Below are positions 23,031-35,494 of a DNA stretch of 64,000 nucleotides, piece after piece (the first letter of the stretch is position 1; the number at the start of each line of letters is the position of its first letter). Under the pieces are notes generated by a model. It saw only the letters and a program-made list of their open reading frames with translations. It was not told where the DNA came from and did no database searches. Made by a program: the position numbers and the translations under genes. Origin of the DNA: Inia geoffrensis (Eukaryota > Chordata > Mammalia > Artiodactyla > Iniidae); NCBI GenBank assembly GCA_036417435.1, contig CM070899.1:152038237-152102236 (forward strand), given 5' to 3'.

Positions 23031-24160
23031 TGTTTTCCTACACACCAAGAAATTCTCCCACACCAGCTGTGTGTCCTATAATTCAGCTCAATTTTGATAC
23101 TACCTACCTGGACATAGATAACCACAGGTTAAGGTTTAACCCTACAAGACTGCTCCCTACCCCAGATGCCAATCACAATTTCAGGTTGTCACCTGGGTTT
23201 CTGCCCAACCACGATAGATTGGAGGTTCCTATGACCCCCTTCTTGGATGTCATTAATTTGCTAGAGCAGCTCACAGAGCACAGGGAAACATTTTACTTGG
23301 CAGATTACCAGTTTATTATAAAAGGGTATAACTCGGGAACAGCCAGATAGAAGAGATGCCCAGGGCAAAATATGTGGGAAGGGTGCAGAGCTTCCATGCC
23401 CTCTCTGAGCACCTCTCTCCCCGAATTTCAACCCGGACGCTCTCCAAACCCTGTACTTTGGGGTTTTTATGGAGGCTTCATTACCTAGGCATGATTGATT
23501 AAATTATTAACGATTGGTGATTGAACTCAATCTCCAGTCCCTCTACCCTCCTTGGAGGTCAGGGGGTGGGACTGAAAGTTCCAACCCTCTAATGACATGT
23601 TTTGTTCCCCTGGCAACCAGCTCATCCTTAGGTGACCCAGCAGCTTCCCAAGTCACCTCATTAACATAACTTTATTTTTTTACTATTATTTTTTATAAAT
23701 TTATTTATTTTTGGCTGCATTGGGCTTTCATTGCTTTGCGTGGGCTTCCTCTAGTTGGGGAGAGTGGGAGCTACTCTTGGTTGTGGCGCACGGGCTTCTC
23801 ATTGCAGTGGCTTCTTTTTGTTGCGGATCACGGGCTCTAGGCATGTGGGCTTCAATAGTTGTGGCATGTGGGCTCACTACTTGTGGCTCGCGGGCTCTAG
23901 AGCACAGGCTCAGTAGCTATGGCACACGGACTTAGTTGCTCTGAGGCATGTGGGATCTTCCCGGACCAGGGCTTGAACCCATGTCCCCTGCATTGGCAGG
24001 TGGATTCTTAACCACTGCACCACCAGGAAAGTCCCATTAACATAACTTTAAAAGGCACCTTTATTGCTTTCATCACATAGGAAATCCCAAGGATTTTAGG
24101 AGCTCTATGCCAGGGTCAGGGACCAAGACCAATTATATATTTCTCATTATAAATCACAAT
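23030..24160 (-). mobile_element. Solo LTR-like element, family not assigned
   Basis: Two blocks split by the SINE at 23675-24034 read as one unit of about 750 bp. On the minus strand it would begin TGTCATTGTGATTTATAATG and includes the common LTR text ggcacagagctcctaaaa-like and ggttggaactttcagtccca-like. No internal retroviral region adjoins it. Confidence 0.45.
23675..24034 (-). mobile_element. Long CHR-type SINE inside a solo LTR
   Basis: Full-length minus-strand element. The perfect 16-bp duplication cattaacataacttta lies at 23659-23674 and 24035-24050. Confidence 0.93.
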
Positions 24161-25960
24161 GACACAATCCCTTTTGCCATTTCCGTTTTGTCATCCTCCA
24201 GCTTCTGTGCCCTGGTTTCCAGCGGTTTATAACTGTGACTTTGTTCAGAGGCTCTCCCTTGGGCTGCTGGGGCTACTTTGCACACCAGCACGCAAAGGGA
24301 ACTGGAATTGCTTGGGAGTTTGTGTACCCCTCCTCTCTGGATCTGTGGCTACTCACTGGTTCAGGAGTATGGAAGCCCAGGTCCCTTGTTTGAGGAGGGA
24401 TGAACTACAAGGTGTAATTTACCCTTCAGAACTCCCCTCTGGATCAGGCTGAGGTTGGGGCTTGGCCAACATCATACTCTTCCTAGCTTCTTACCTTTCT
24501 ATACTTCTTTTCCCCATTCCTTGCCTTGTTTCTCCCTAGATCACTTCCTTAATAAATCATTTGCACATGATTCCTGTTTCAACATGTGCTTTTAGGAACC
24601 CAACTTAAGAAAGCAACCATCCCTGATAAACCATGCTGCCATGTAAGGTTAGGATACACATCAAAGTTTACCAGCAAAAAAAGTCACGGAAACATTGCTA
24701 AAAGGCTTTGAATTCATTACTGCAAAAAGAATTCTGCTTCAATTAGGCAGGGAGGGGAGTGTAGAGGCAGAGGAATGGTTCTTACAGCTTTGCTCCTGAC
24801 AAAGATACAGGAACTGCCTGGGAAAGGTGCTCTCTGCAGCCATCTGTGCTTTGGGAGGAGCAGTCACAGGGGCTGTTGGTTGTGACTGTCCTTCCTGATT
24901 CCTATGGAATGGTCCTGGGTCTCTGTTTTTTTTTTTTTTTTTTGATCTCTGTTTTAACTTCCTATTCAGTAAAAGATTTGAAACCCCAAAACAAAGATAT
25001 TTTGCCTATCCAAACAGGTTTTTAAAAACCCAGTGTCTCGGGCTTCCCTGGTGGTGCAGTGGTTGAGAGTCCACCTGCCGATGCAGGGGACACGGGTTTG
25101 TGCCCCGGCCCGGGAAGATCCCACATGTCGCGGAGCGGCTGGGCCCGTGAGCCATGGCTGCTGAGCTTGCACGTCCGGAGCCTGTGCTCCGCAACGGGAG
25201 AGGCCACAACAGTGAGAGGCCTGCGTACCACAAAAAAAAACCAAAAAAAAACCCAGTGTCTCCTGAACTATTGGCTATTCATAATAACTATAATTCTCTC
25301 ACTCATCATCTCACCAGAAAGAGAAAACAATGCTTTTCTTTGACTGACATACCAACATACTAAGGACTTGTGCATCTTTTCTTGTTGGTTCCCCACAGTT
25401 CCTCCTGGAAGCCATGACATGAAATATAGACATTTGCAGATAAGCAAAAACTGAGAGTATTCGTCCTTAGCAGACTTGTAGTACAAGTACTAAAGGGTTG
25501 TTCATCAGGCTAAAGGGCAAGGATATCAGATAGAAACTTGGATCTACAAGTAGGAATGAAAAGCATCATACATGGGTAACAATAAAAGATGATTTTTTCT
25601 TATAATTCCTTTAAAAGACAACTATTTAAAGCAATAATAATAATAGTTTATTACAGGGTTTAAAACATGTGAAAGTAAAATATATGACTATAATAGCACA
25701 AGGACAGGGAGGGTAATAGAATTATTCTCTTTTTAGGTAATGAATTTTATGGGAATTGGTATAACTTAATTATAAGCAGAATGTAATGAATTAAGAATGT
25801 ATATTGTAATCCTCTAGAGCTAAACTGATAATATTATACAAAAAGGTAGAGCTAAAAAGCAAATAGTGGAAATAAAATAAACTACTAAAAATATCTGATT
25901 AATTAAAGACAGAAAAGAACAGAAGAACAAAAAACAGGTAGGACAAATATAAAACAAATA
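24160..25960. other. Intergenic sequence around a SINE
   Basis: A T18 tract lies near 24925. Besides the SINE at 25040-25246, nothing was recognised. 25500-25960 is A-rich and L1-like. Confidence 0.4.
25040..25246 (+). mobile_element. CHR-type SINE
   Basis: Full-length element with a tail interrupted by cc; perfect 16-bp duplication aaaaacccagtgtctc at 25024-25039 and 25247-25262, suggesting a recent insertion. Confidence 0.94.
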
Positions 25961-26350
25961 GCAAGATGGTAGATTTAAACCAAAGCATGTTAACAATTAC
26001 ATTATATGTAAATGAACTAAACACTTCAACTAAAAGGCAGAGATTATCAAATTGGATAAAAATGACCCAAATCTCTGCTGTCTTAAGAGGTACTCTTTAA
26101 ACATATGGACACTGATAAAGCAAAAGTAAAAGGATGGAAAAATACATTATGCATATATAATACAGGTAATAAGATGAAATATAAACAAAAATAAGAACAC
26201 ACAGAAAACTGGTGGGGTCATGTTAATATCAGACAAAGTAGGCTTCAAGATGTGGCATACTACGAGACATAAAGAGAGAAAAAATTTCATATTGATTAAA
26301 GGGTCAGTCCATCAAGAATATTTAACAATCCTAAATACATTCACCTACTA
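25960..26350 (+). mobile_element. Old L1 ORF2 fragment
   Basis: It has L1 ORF2-like text including attatcaaattggataaaaa, gtaaaaggatggaaaaatac and gttaatatcagacaaagtag. It is interrupted on the right by a MaLR LTR (26352-26560), beyond which L1 sequence resumes. Confidence 0.7.
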
Positions 26351-26351
26351 A

Positions 26352-26560
26352 CTATGTTAATTTGCTAGCACTGCCATAGCAAAGTACCTCAGATTGGGTG
26401 GCTTAAACAACAAAATTTATTTTCTCACAGTTCTGGGGGCTGGGTGTGTGATATCCTGGTGTTGGCAGTGTTGGTTCCCTCTGAGGGCTGTATTCCCTGT
26501 GTCTCCACATTGTCTTCCTTCTGTCCATGTCTGTGTCTAGAACACTATGCCCAATAACTG
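26352..26560 (-). mobile_element. Partial MaLR (MST/MLT1-type) LTR
   Basis: The reading gccatagcaaagtacctcag, gggtggcttaaacaacaaaat and ctcacagttctgggggctgg is the reverse complement of a MaLR LTR 3' part. It splits an older L1. Confidence 0.7.
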
Positions 26561-26589
26561 CAGAATACAGATGTTTCTTTTCAAGGACA

Positions 26590-27360
26590 CATGGAACATT
26601 CCCCAAGATAGACCATATGCTGAACCATAACATAAATAAATATTAAAGGACTGGCATCTTATGGAGTATATTCTAAAAGAAATCTAGAAAAACCCCAAGT
26701 ATTGTATTTGGAAATTAAACAACACACTACTTAACAACTCATGAGTCAAAGAAAATATCATAAGAGAAATTTTAAGATATCTTAAACTGAAAGATAATGA
26801 TAGCACAACATATCAAAATATGTGGGTTGTAGGTAAAGCTATGTCTAGAGGGAAATTTATAGCTTTAAATGCTTATATTACAGAAGAAGAAAAGTTTTGA
26901 ACAATAATCTAACTTTCCACCTTAAGTAGCTAGAAAAAGAACAAATTAAATCCAAAGTAACAGGAAGAGATTGACATATACACACTACTGTATATATGAA
27001 ATAGATAACTAATACAGACCTACTGTATGGCACAGGAAACTCTACTCAGTACTCTATAATGGCCTATATGGGAAAAGAATCTAAAAAAGAGTGGATAAAA
27101 AAATACATAAATAAAAAAGAGTGGATATATGTATAACTGTTTCACTTCACTACACACCTGAAACTAACACAACATTGTAAATCAACTATACTCCAATAAA
27201 AAGAAAAAGAAAAAAGAAAAAAACTAACAGGAAGAAAAGAAATAATAAAAACAAGAGCAGAAATCAGTGAAAGAGAAAGCCAACAAAAAATAGAGAAAAC
27301 CTAAAGTTGGTTCTTTGAAAAGATTAATAAAACCGATAAAATTGGCAAGACTTAGAGATA
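26590..27360 (+). mobile_element. Old L1 ORF2 segment interrupted by a younger L1 end
   Basis: ORF2-like sequence (caagtattgtatttggaaat..., cagaagaagaaaagttttga..., aagttggttctttgaaaaga) is present on both sides of the L1 insertion at 26969-27224. Confidence 0.75.
26969..27224 (+). mobile_element. Younger L1 3' UTR inserted in the older L1
   Basis: It matches attgacatatacacactact, agacctactgtatggcacag and tcaactatactccaataaaa plus an A-rich tail. The perfect 11-bp duplication taacaggaaga is at 26958-26968 and 27225-27235. Confidence 0.88.
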
Positions 27361-28046
27361 AAGAGAATGAGAGGGAAAATAAAAGTGAGAGCAGGGCAAG
27401 GGCTGTATGGTGGTTCCTTAACACTGTTCTTATAGGTTTTCTGTAAGTTTGAAATTACGTCCAAAAAATAATTTAAATAAAGTGAGTGAAATGTGCAAAT
27501 TGATAATATTGAACAATTCAAATTTTGGTCAAGAGAGATTGTCTTTTTCTACTGAAATGAAGATAGGAGTGGGGAAGGTGTGGGAAGGAATAAAAGTTAT
27601 GGTTGAAGACATGGGAGGGCTGAGTTCTTAGATGCGTCAATGATGCCCTTAACTGATTAGGCTCTGGTGCACTGCTGTTCTAACCTAGATACCTGTAGAG
27701 GCTGTGCAGTGTCTTTGTCATATGCAGTTTTCTGAGCTGCATCAGGTTTCCAGCCAGTTTGCATTCTCTCCTTGATGTTACTTACACTCAACACCTAAAC
27801 TCCTCTTGTATCTTTAACCTAAACATCATTGTGAAGCCAAGGTTTTTTTCTACAGTGTTATGGGGAAGAGGATTAAGTTTTACAGAGGGAGAAGGCAGGC
27901 GTTTAAATTTAGACGTGGATGAAAGCAAATTTCATACTGCATCTGAATCAGAAACGAGGCAGAGTCACTTCTTTATTCTAAAAGCCAACAGCTGCTCAGA
28001 GACAAGCAGATTGAACCACTTCCTCCTTGCTCAGAAATTCTCAGAG

Positions 28047-28079
<33 letters not shown>

Positions 28080-28647
28080 TTATATACACATATGGTTAGA
28101 AGAACAAAGAAAAGGAGCACAAGGAAAAATAATTCATTGATGATGTCATTTGCAACTTCAGCGCACAGTTATATGTTTCATATCACATGATTTCCTGCAA
28201 AAAGCATGTTCATGAGTCCAGGCAATTCTCTCAAACCAGGAGGTTAAGGATTACATTCAGATAAGCACTAACCAACCAATTAAGACAGACTAGTTTTGTT
28301 TTCTATTAAGAAAGAGATACAATTTCTTTTTTAGATTTTTATTATGAAAAATTTCAAAAATACACAGAAGAATAGTGTAACGGCCCCCTCACATACTCAT
28401 CACCCAGACTGAACAATCCAATTACACTGAGTTGGAAGAAATCATAAAAGAGGAAATCTGCAGTTTGGGATACAGAGTGGGGCACAGTTAAATTTAGCTT
28501 TACTGAGAGCTTGCTCCAACTTGATTAATCAGCTAATCAAAACTCTTTGTTTAATTTCAGTTTCCTTATCGTCATAAAGAAAGGCTATTTACAACTCACC
28601 AGGTGCACCAAGTTTCTGTAGATCTAGGTCGAATACTCAAGCTCTGT
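27360..28647. other. Intergenic sequence
   Basis: It holds the (CA)n at 28049 and an old-L1-like stretch at 28320-28430 (tcaaaaatacacagaagaat). No gene seen. Confidence 0.4.
28049..28078. repeat. (CA)n microsatellite
   Basis: Fifteen CA units. Confidence 0.95.
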
Positions 28648-29007
28648 TAATTAATTAATTAATTTAATTTAATTAATTTATTTTTTGGCTGCATTAGGTC
28701 CTCACTACTACAGGTCGGCTTTCTCTAGCTGCGGCGAGCAGGGGCTACTCTTCGTTGCTGTGCGCAGGCTTCTCATTGCGGTGGCTTCTCTCGTTGCAGA
28801 GCACAGGCTCTTGGTGCACAGGCTTCGACAGTTGTAGCACACGGGCTCAGTACTTGTGGCTCGCGGGCTTTAGAGTGCAGGCTCAGTAGTTGCGGTGCAC
28901 GGGCTTAGTTGCTCCGCGGTATGTGGGATGCTCCCAGACCACGGCTCGAACCCTTGTCCCCTGCATTGGCAGGCGGACTCTTAACCACTGTGCCACCAGG
29001 GAAGTCC
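28648..29007 (-). mobile_element. Long CHR-type SINE
   Basis: The element starts with an attaatta-type tail on the left (28648) and ends at ccaccagggaagtcc. Its sequence is somewhat diverged in the middle. Confidence 0.9.
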
Positions 29008-29569
29008 AGAGACTTACATTTTTAAACTACAATCTGCCGTGTTTGAGATGGTGGCAGGGTGTCTGCGTGGAGATGACCATTGGGCAAATGGAACAATAAA
29101 CCTGGGTGTTGGGAGTGAGTTCTGGGACTGGAGACCTGTTGGAAGTGGGAGGCCATAAAACCGGGAGCCGATGTCAAAGAAGAAGTGGGTGGGGAAGAGA
29201 GTCAGGCCTGGGTAGAACTCTGGAACGCTCCCATTCAGGTTACAGGAGGGACAGGCAGGAGCTAGGCCATGAAGCACACAGCCCTGGGAGAAAAGGAAAT
29301 AAAAGGGGTTAACCATATAGGGTGGCCGAGGGTGCCGAAGTCCCTCGGAAAGAGGCAGGAGAAGGTCACGGCACAAAGACTACGAGGCAGAGATAAAAAT
29401 CTAATTTCTATTCAGCACGTTTCCCCCCTCTCCCCCCAACCCCTGCCTGTCTCTTCCACTTCTGGAACGCCTGGTCTCTGGGGGGAACCCTGCCCTTACT
29501 CCTTTGCCCCAGTGCTTTTATTCCCTTCTTCGTCCTCCTTCCTCCTGGACTAGCTAATTCCTACCCATC

Positions 29570-29835
29570 AATAAGACGTCAGCCTCAAAAATCTCTTTTC
29601 AGACCTTCCAGTGAGATCAGATCTCACCATCACACACTGTGTACTCTTCCTCTGTAAAACATCTAGATTGTCACTGGGTACTTTCACGGCTCTTTGACTA
29701 ATTCCTACTTCCCCAAGTAGATGGGTAGCTCCATGAGGGCAGAGACCACACCTGGGTCCTTCGAAGTGTAACACAAGTGTCCACCTCCGGGCCTGGCTCA
29801 GGCTGTACTCAATCAAGACTGAATGAATGAATGAG
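29570..29835 (+). repeat. L2 3' fragment
   Basis: It has the L2 end ctccatgagggcagagacca...ctgaatgaatgaatgag. Confidence 0.7.
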
Positions 29836-30882
29836 GGCAAGGAGGTGGGGGCACATTCCCAGGACTCAAGGCCAGATGTTCTTTCTGATACAGCTCAGAA
29901 GTTCCATTCTATCATCGGCGGTTCCCACTCACAACTCTGGGTAACGCCAGCTGTCACCATCGCCTGCCGCTGCTCCCGTGGCCAGTGTCCTGAGTGGGGT
30001 CAAGCCAGCCTCCTGCCCTCCAGCCTCAGCTCAGCTCTGCAGAGATCGCTGACCATGTCAGTGAGAGCTGTTTCGGGGGACTGATAAGGGTGGAAGCCAG
30101 ACTGGAAGAGTGGGAGGTGAGGAAAGGGAGACGGTGGGTGTAGAGAGCTTTCTCACTAGTTTGGCTTTGAAGAGGAGGAGAGAATTAGAGTGGTTAGCTG
30201 CGAGGAGCTCTGTGGTCAAAGCAGTTTTATTTTATTTATTTATTTATTTATTTATTTAAATGGGAGTGATTTAAACATGTTTAAATGTCAGTGGGAAATC
30301 TTCAATCAGGAAGGAGAGGTTGAATAAATCGGAGTGAGAAAGGATCCGGAGAGGAAGAGAGAAGGCAGTTCTGAGGGGCACACGGATGTGAATACAAGCT
30401 CTTTCTGCCTCACAGTTGGCTGAGGTCCCCGCCAAGAGAGGCAGCTGCTCCCCGATTCCAACGTGGGATGCTAGACCACCTAAGCAGGACTGGGAAGGGA
30501 AATGTCTGAGAACTAGTTCTGAGTCATTGTATTGACCGCCCACCTCCAGCTTATAAAGAGGATGGATGGAAAGCCCAAGAGAGGACCAGAAACTATAAAG
30601 GAGATTTCTGGAAAAGAGGCTTGTCCCATGGAAAGAAGGGGCGTGGGGTGTGCTTCCTATTTTCTCAAATCAACTAGGGGGGCCAAATAGGGAACTCAAA
30701 GGGTGGTCCCTAGAGCCAGGGGAGGAAATCTACAGGGGAGGCGTGGCTGTCTGTCAGTGGCTGCGCTTTTACAAAATGCTCTATTTGAGAGGTAGGTGAA
30801 GGTTGGTCCCATGTGTGCACTTCCCATGGATCAGATGTGGGATACAAGTTTGAGACAGAGCGGCCAGAGGTTGGTCTGGGTC
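29836..30882. other. Intergenic sequence
   Basis: Purine-rich sequence near 30090-30200 and the (TTTA)n at 30228; otherwise nothing recognised. Confidence 0.4.
30228..30258. repeat. (TTTA)n simple repeat
   Basis: About 7-8 units. Confidence 0.9.
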
Positions 30883-30898
30883 AAGAGTTCTCACTGGT

Positions 30899-31073
30899 AG
30901 GGACTTCCCTAACGGTCCAGTGGTTAAGACTCTGTGCTCCCAATGCAGGGGGCCTGGGTTCGATCCCTGGTTAGGGAACTAGATTCCACACGCCGCAACT
31001 AAAGATCCTGCATGCCACAACTACGACCCGCACAGCCAAATAAATAAATTAAATTAAATTAAATTAAATTAAA
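30899..31073 (+). mobile_element. Short CHR-type SINE inserted at a hAT-element end
   Basis: The element runs from gggacttccctaacggtcca to an (aaatt)n tail. The duplication aagagttctcac(t/c)ggt is at 30883-30898 and 31074-31089, with one mismatch. Confidence 0.92.
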
Positions 31074-31210
31074 AAGAGTTCTCACCGGTGACTTTATACC
31101 CCGAGGGACATTTGGCAATGTCTGGAGACATGTTTGATTATCATGTCTAGGGGGCATTACTAGTGGGGTTCATCTAGTGGACAGAGGCCAGGGATGCTGC
31201 TACACATCCT
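31074..31210. mobile_element. Partial hAT-type DNA transposon, same family as 33509-33722
   Basis: It shares ggcaatgtctggagacat and ggccagggatgctgctacac with the copy 2.4 kb away. Its left terminus carries the SINE insertion at 30899-31073. Confidence 0.65.
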
Positions 31211-31678
31211 ACAGTGCATAGGTTGGGGCAGGTTAGAAGGAAGGATGGTGTAGGTTGGGTGTTGGGAAGTTGAAGGGGTCCCCATATGATGGTCTGAACT
31301 TTTCCTGTGGCATAAGAAATTCACCTTCTGCTGGGAGTGAGGGGGATGGGAGGGCCATGGAGATTTGAAAGAATGAAGAATTGAAATAGTCATTGTAGGA
31401 GTGGGAGAGCTAGGCCACACATAGTAGGGTTGCCAAACAACAAGTAAGAGAATGGAGGAGTCCAGAGGCACAGCCCAGACAGATTCCTGGGGGCCACCCA
31501 GGGGTCCCGCAGCAGAGCCTGCATGCCCAGGCCCCTCCACAGAGCACTGCTGAAACCTGGAGTAGCACCGAGGGGCTCTCTGTTAACAGCTCCATCTTAT
31601 TTTGGTGCCGTAGGGCTTAGCTGTCCATTAGTCCAACTTCAGCGTCCCTCACTGTCCACATTGATGATTCAGTTCCTT

Positions 31679-32033
31679 TTTTTTTTTTAAGATGTTGTTG
31701 GTAGGAGTTTATTAATTAATTTATTTATTTTTGCTGTGTTGGGTCTTCGTTTCTGTGTGAGGGCTTTCTCTAGTTGTGGCAAGCGGGGGCCACTCTTCAT
31801 CACGGTGTGCGGGCCTCTCACTATCGCGGCCTCTCTTGTTGCGGAGCGCAGGCTCCAGATGCGCAGGCTCAGTAGTTGTGGCACACGGGCCTAGTTGCTC
31901 CGCAGCATGTGGGATCCTCCCAGACCAGGGCTCGAACCCCTGTCCCCTGCATTGGCAGGTGTATTCTTAACCACTGCGCCACCAGGGAAGTCCCTGTGCC
32001 ATATTTTAGATTCCACATATAAGTGATATCATA
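31679..32033 (-). mobile_element. Chimeric SINE with a short L1 piece at its 5' end
   Basis: The minus-strand SINE (about 31700-31995) is preceded in its own orientation by 38 bp of L1 ORF2 sequence (31996-32033) and followed by a 3' extra piece and poly(A). One 17-bp perfect duplication, tgatgattcagttcctt, flanks the whole unit (31662-31678 and 32034-32050). Confidence 0.88.
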
Positions 32034-32050
32034 TGATGATTCAGTTCCTT

Positions 32051-35000
32051 GATCAGTGTTGACACAGTAACTGCGGGGAGCTCTCGGCCTCCATTTCTCC
32101 CATTTTGCCTTTACTGAGGGGAGACCTTCTGACTCGTACCTTGTGAATATCATCGAGCAGGGCTCTGCAGCCCGTGTTCCCGGGCTCCTGCAGTAGTCTG
32201 TGAGGTATGGAATGGGACACGCAGCTCTCAGTGCCTCTGACAGCAATGACTTGGTGCTGCGGTGGGAAAACAGACAGTGACCTTGTCGCAAAGGAAATCC
32301 ATTGGAAGGATAGGGAGTCCCTCACACAATAAAGGGGAAACTGGAAGAACCTAGTCTGCAAAGGACAGGAACCTGGGAGGCCTTGGGGACCCAGAAGCAG
32401 GAACCAACTGAGAGACTCATCCAGCCACTACGTGGATGTGTCAGCCGCCATCTCTTCTCTGCTTTTGCTTCCCTCCATTCAAGGGTCAGAGGCCAGGAGA
32501 GAGTGCCTAGGTGGGCCCACCCCCTCCCACCCCAGGGAGGACATACACCATTTCTCGCTTCCATAGGTAATCGGAGTGCTGTTCCCAGCATCCAGGGAGC
32601 AGAGGCAGGACTGAGAAACAAGTCTTGGGGATCCCCCCGGCTCTATTGGGAGAAGACTCTGGATGCTCATGTCCTGGAAGAGCCTCCACAGTTCCCAAGA
32701 GCCTCTCCTCCACGGTAGAGATTCCTAAACTCTGAGTCTCAGATACCCTTGCCACTCGCACGGAGGAGGATTGCATAACAGTTTCAGGTCATCGCTGGAC
32801 TCCCAGTCTAGGGCCCCTGATGTCCAAGTCTCACCTCCTCTCGCCAGCCTCTGTCCGGCTCAGCTGCAGGCCTCATACACTGTCTTGCTGAGGACACGCA
32901 ATTTAACCACTTCATGCCCACAGACACGTGTGTTACACAAGCAGGGCCTGAAGCCTTGTCTTATTAACCTTGTAACTTTTTTTTTTTCTAAAAGGGCAAA
33001 ACGCTATTTTAGTCACTGTTTTGCTGGGAGAAAACGTCCTTTTTGTCCTTATGATTCATTTTGGTGGTTTTTGGATGATGTTGTATTGATTCATGATGAC
33101 TCAGCATCTGGTATGAATTGAATGGGACTTTCTCTTGGTGACAGTAAAATGAAAGCTCTTAAATGAGGCTGACACTGAAAAGAGGCCTGGTGGGAACACA
33201 AGAGTTTGAGTAACCTTCAGGACTTGAGTCAGTTCAATCAGAAGCTATACCATCTCAGCAGAGTTGGCAAAAACCGACATGTGGCTTCAGTGTGGTGCTG
33301 CCTATGATGTACTGTCTGCTCCTCACTTTCACGCCGATGAGTCTTTGCAGGTCAAACTGCTTCCCACAATGTGTTGTTTTATCCTGTAGCCATTGTCCCG
33401 ATAGACACACAGGGAAATAGAGGCAGGAAGCTGTCAAGGATGTTGCATCACGGCCAGAGTCTCTCTGATTTGTTCCAGGATGTTTTCCACAGAAGCCACA
33501 GGCCATCCAGTGGTTCTTAATGGGGGGATGATTTTGCCACCCCAGGGGGCATTCGGCAATGTCTGGAGACATTTTTGGTTGTCACCGCTGGGAGGGTACT
33601 ACTGGCATCTAGTGTGTAGAGGCCAGGGATGCTGCTAAACACCCTACAAGGCACAGGGCAGTCTCCACAACAAAACATTTCCCAGCCCCAAACGTCAATA
33701 GTGCTGAGGTTGAGAAACTGCTTTAATCCAAAACCACCCTAAATCCCAATGATTTCAGGTCATTAACTGACTTAATGAAAAGGCCACTAGTTATGGTAAA
33801 AACAGATCTTTTGAAAACTCATGTAATTTCTGTGTTTAAAAAGTGTATCTATCTTGCCTAGATCTTACTCTCTAAATATCATTCTCTGCTAAAGGGAACC
33901 AGGGTTCCTGAGAAACGGCCTTTCCGGGGCTGGGACAGATGAACAAGGAAGGTATCAAAGTCCATGGGGTCAGATTAAAAGGACACAGGTGCCGACCTGA
34001 AGAGGCTCCCTGTGGTCAAATATGGGATGATTCGAACATCAAAAACAACAATGCAAATATGCAAAAATTCATATCGGCAGTTGTGTAGTTTTAGAGGTTT
34101 TCTTTATTTAAAAAATGGTATTTCCATTAAACCTAGGTGTTCTCATTTTTCTTGAGCGTTATCAAAAATGAGGAAAGGAAGTTTGTATCATCTTGGTTAA
34201 GGTCCTGTAGTAAAGGGAGCCACAGTGAGAGTACAGAGTGATCACACAGTCATCATCAAACAAACCATGGCCCTTGTCTGGGATGGTTGCAGCTTTTGTA
34301 TGGGAAATAGAGTGAGAAAGAGAGGATAATGTGGCAACAAGTGATTGCAGAATGGATGGATACATCTATGGGAGGGTGCTTCAGTTGGAATCATCCTCTT
34401 ATAACCGAAAACCCAACTCAAGTAGGTTTAAACAATAAAAAGAAGTTTTTGATGCATACGCAAGAGATCTAGACAGTGCAACCTCACTAAAATACAACAT
34501 CATCCAAACACTTGAATGGTCCACAGTGAGACAGAACTACACTGCTGAAGCAACTACATGCACGATCATCTGTTTGGCTGCACCCCACAGGTCTGAAAGT
34601 CTTGTAATTGGCCAGCTGCAAGACTGAAGAAAGACCCCAGAGACAGTGACAGAGACATCGGTGATAGGTTGGACAGGGGATCTTACATGTCCGAAGAAAC
34701 GTCCTGGAGTGATACCCCACCGTGTACAGCGGACGGCAAGCAGGACACAGCAGCAGTCTTCGCAACTCTATGGGGAGAAGGATGTTACCAGTTATAGGGG
34801 GAATTGACATCAGGTTGGCTCATCAGTTACCAGGGAAACCAGCGGCTGGGGCGGGTGGGGGCGAGCACGTAGGCAGTTACTATTAAAGCCCTACGATTAA
34901 GAGGATTGGTCAGTCATGTGGGTAGGGTGTAGGTGAAGCAGGGACTGGTCAAGCAGGGGATGTACAGAGAGCAAGAGAACAGCCATCTTGAAAGGCCTGA

Positions 35001-35234
35001 CCCTACATCATCTTTCTACAAACTTCCTTTCCTCCATTGTTGATAATGATAAAGAATAATGAGAACACCTGAGTTTATGAGGCAATGGAAACACCACTTT
35101 TCATGAGGGAAACTTCTAGAAACCGTATGGTTCATTTTCACTGTATTTTACACAATGTTACGGTCAATGGGATAATAGCAATATAAAACTGGAAATGAAA
35201 ACCCAAACTGCCTTTATCAGTTCGAGAAACACTG
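32051..35234. other. Intergenic sequence
   Basis: Apart from the hAT element at 33509-33722 no repeat or exon was recognised. The 34360-34800 block reads like an old interspersed repeat (aaaacccaactcaagtaggt), family not named. Confidence 0.35.
33509..33722. mobile_element. hAT-type non-autonomous DNA transposon
   Basis: It has ends cagtggttcttaa and ttgagaaactgc (near-complementary, hAT style) and the internal text ggcaatgtctggagacattt...agaggccagggatgctgcta. Family name not assigned. Confidence 0.65.
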
Positions 35235-35425
35235 CCCTAGTGTGGTGATTGAAAATCCTGGCTGCTCCTTAGACTCACCTGGTGAGTTTTGACAACTAGT
35301 CATACTGGAGCTCATCCCCAGAGATTTGGATTTCATTGGCCTATAGGGTGGGGTCCAGGCACAGGTATTTTTAGAAGCCCTCCAGGTGGTTCTAATGTTG
35401 AGAGAGTTGAGAACAGGTGGTCTGG
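35235..35425. mobile_element. MER5A-like hAT DNA transposon
   Basis: The text agactcacctggtgagtttt, cagagatttggatttcattg and gggtggggtccaggcac resembles MER5A, with ends degraded. Confidence 0.6.
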
Positions 35426-35494
35426 ATTTAGGCTGGCCTCAAATGAGACTTGAACAGGAATGTCATCAAGGACCTGTGTGCTCATAGCACTAAA

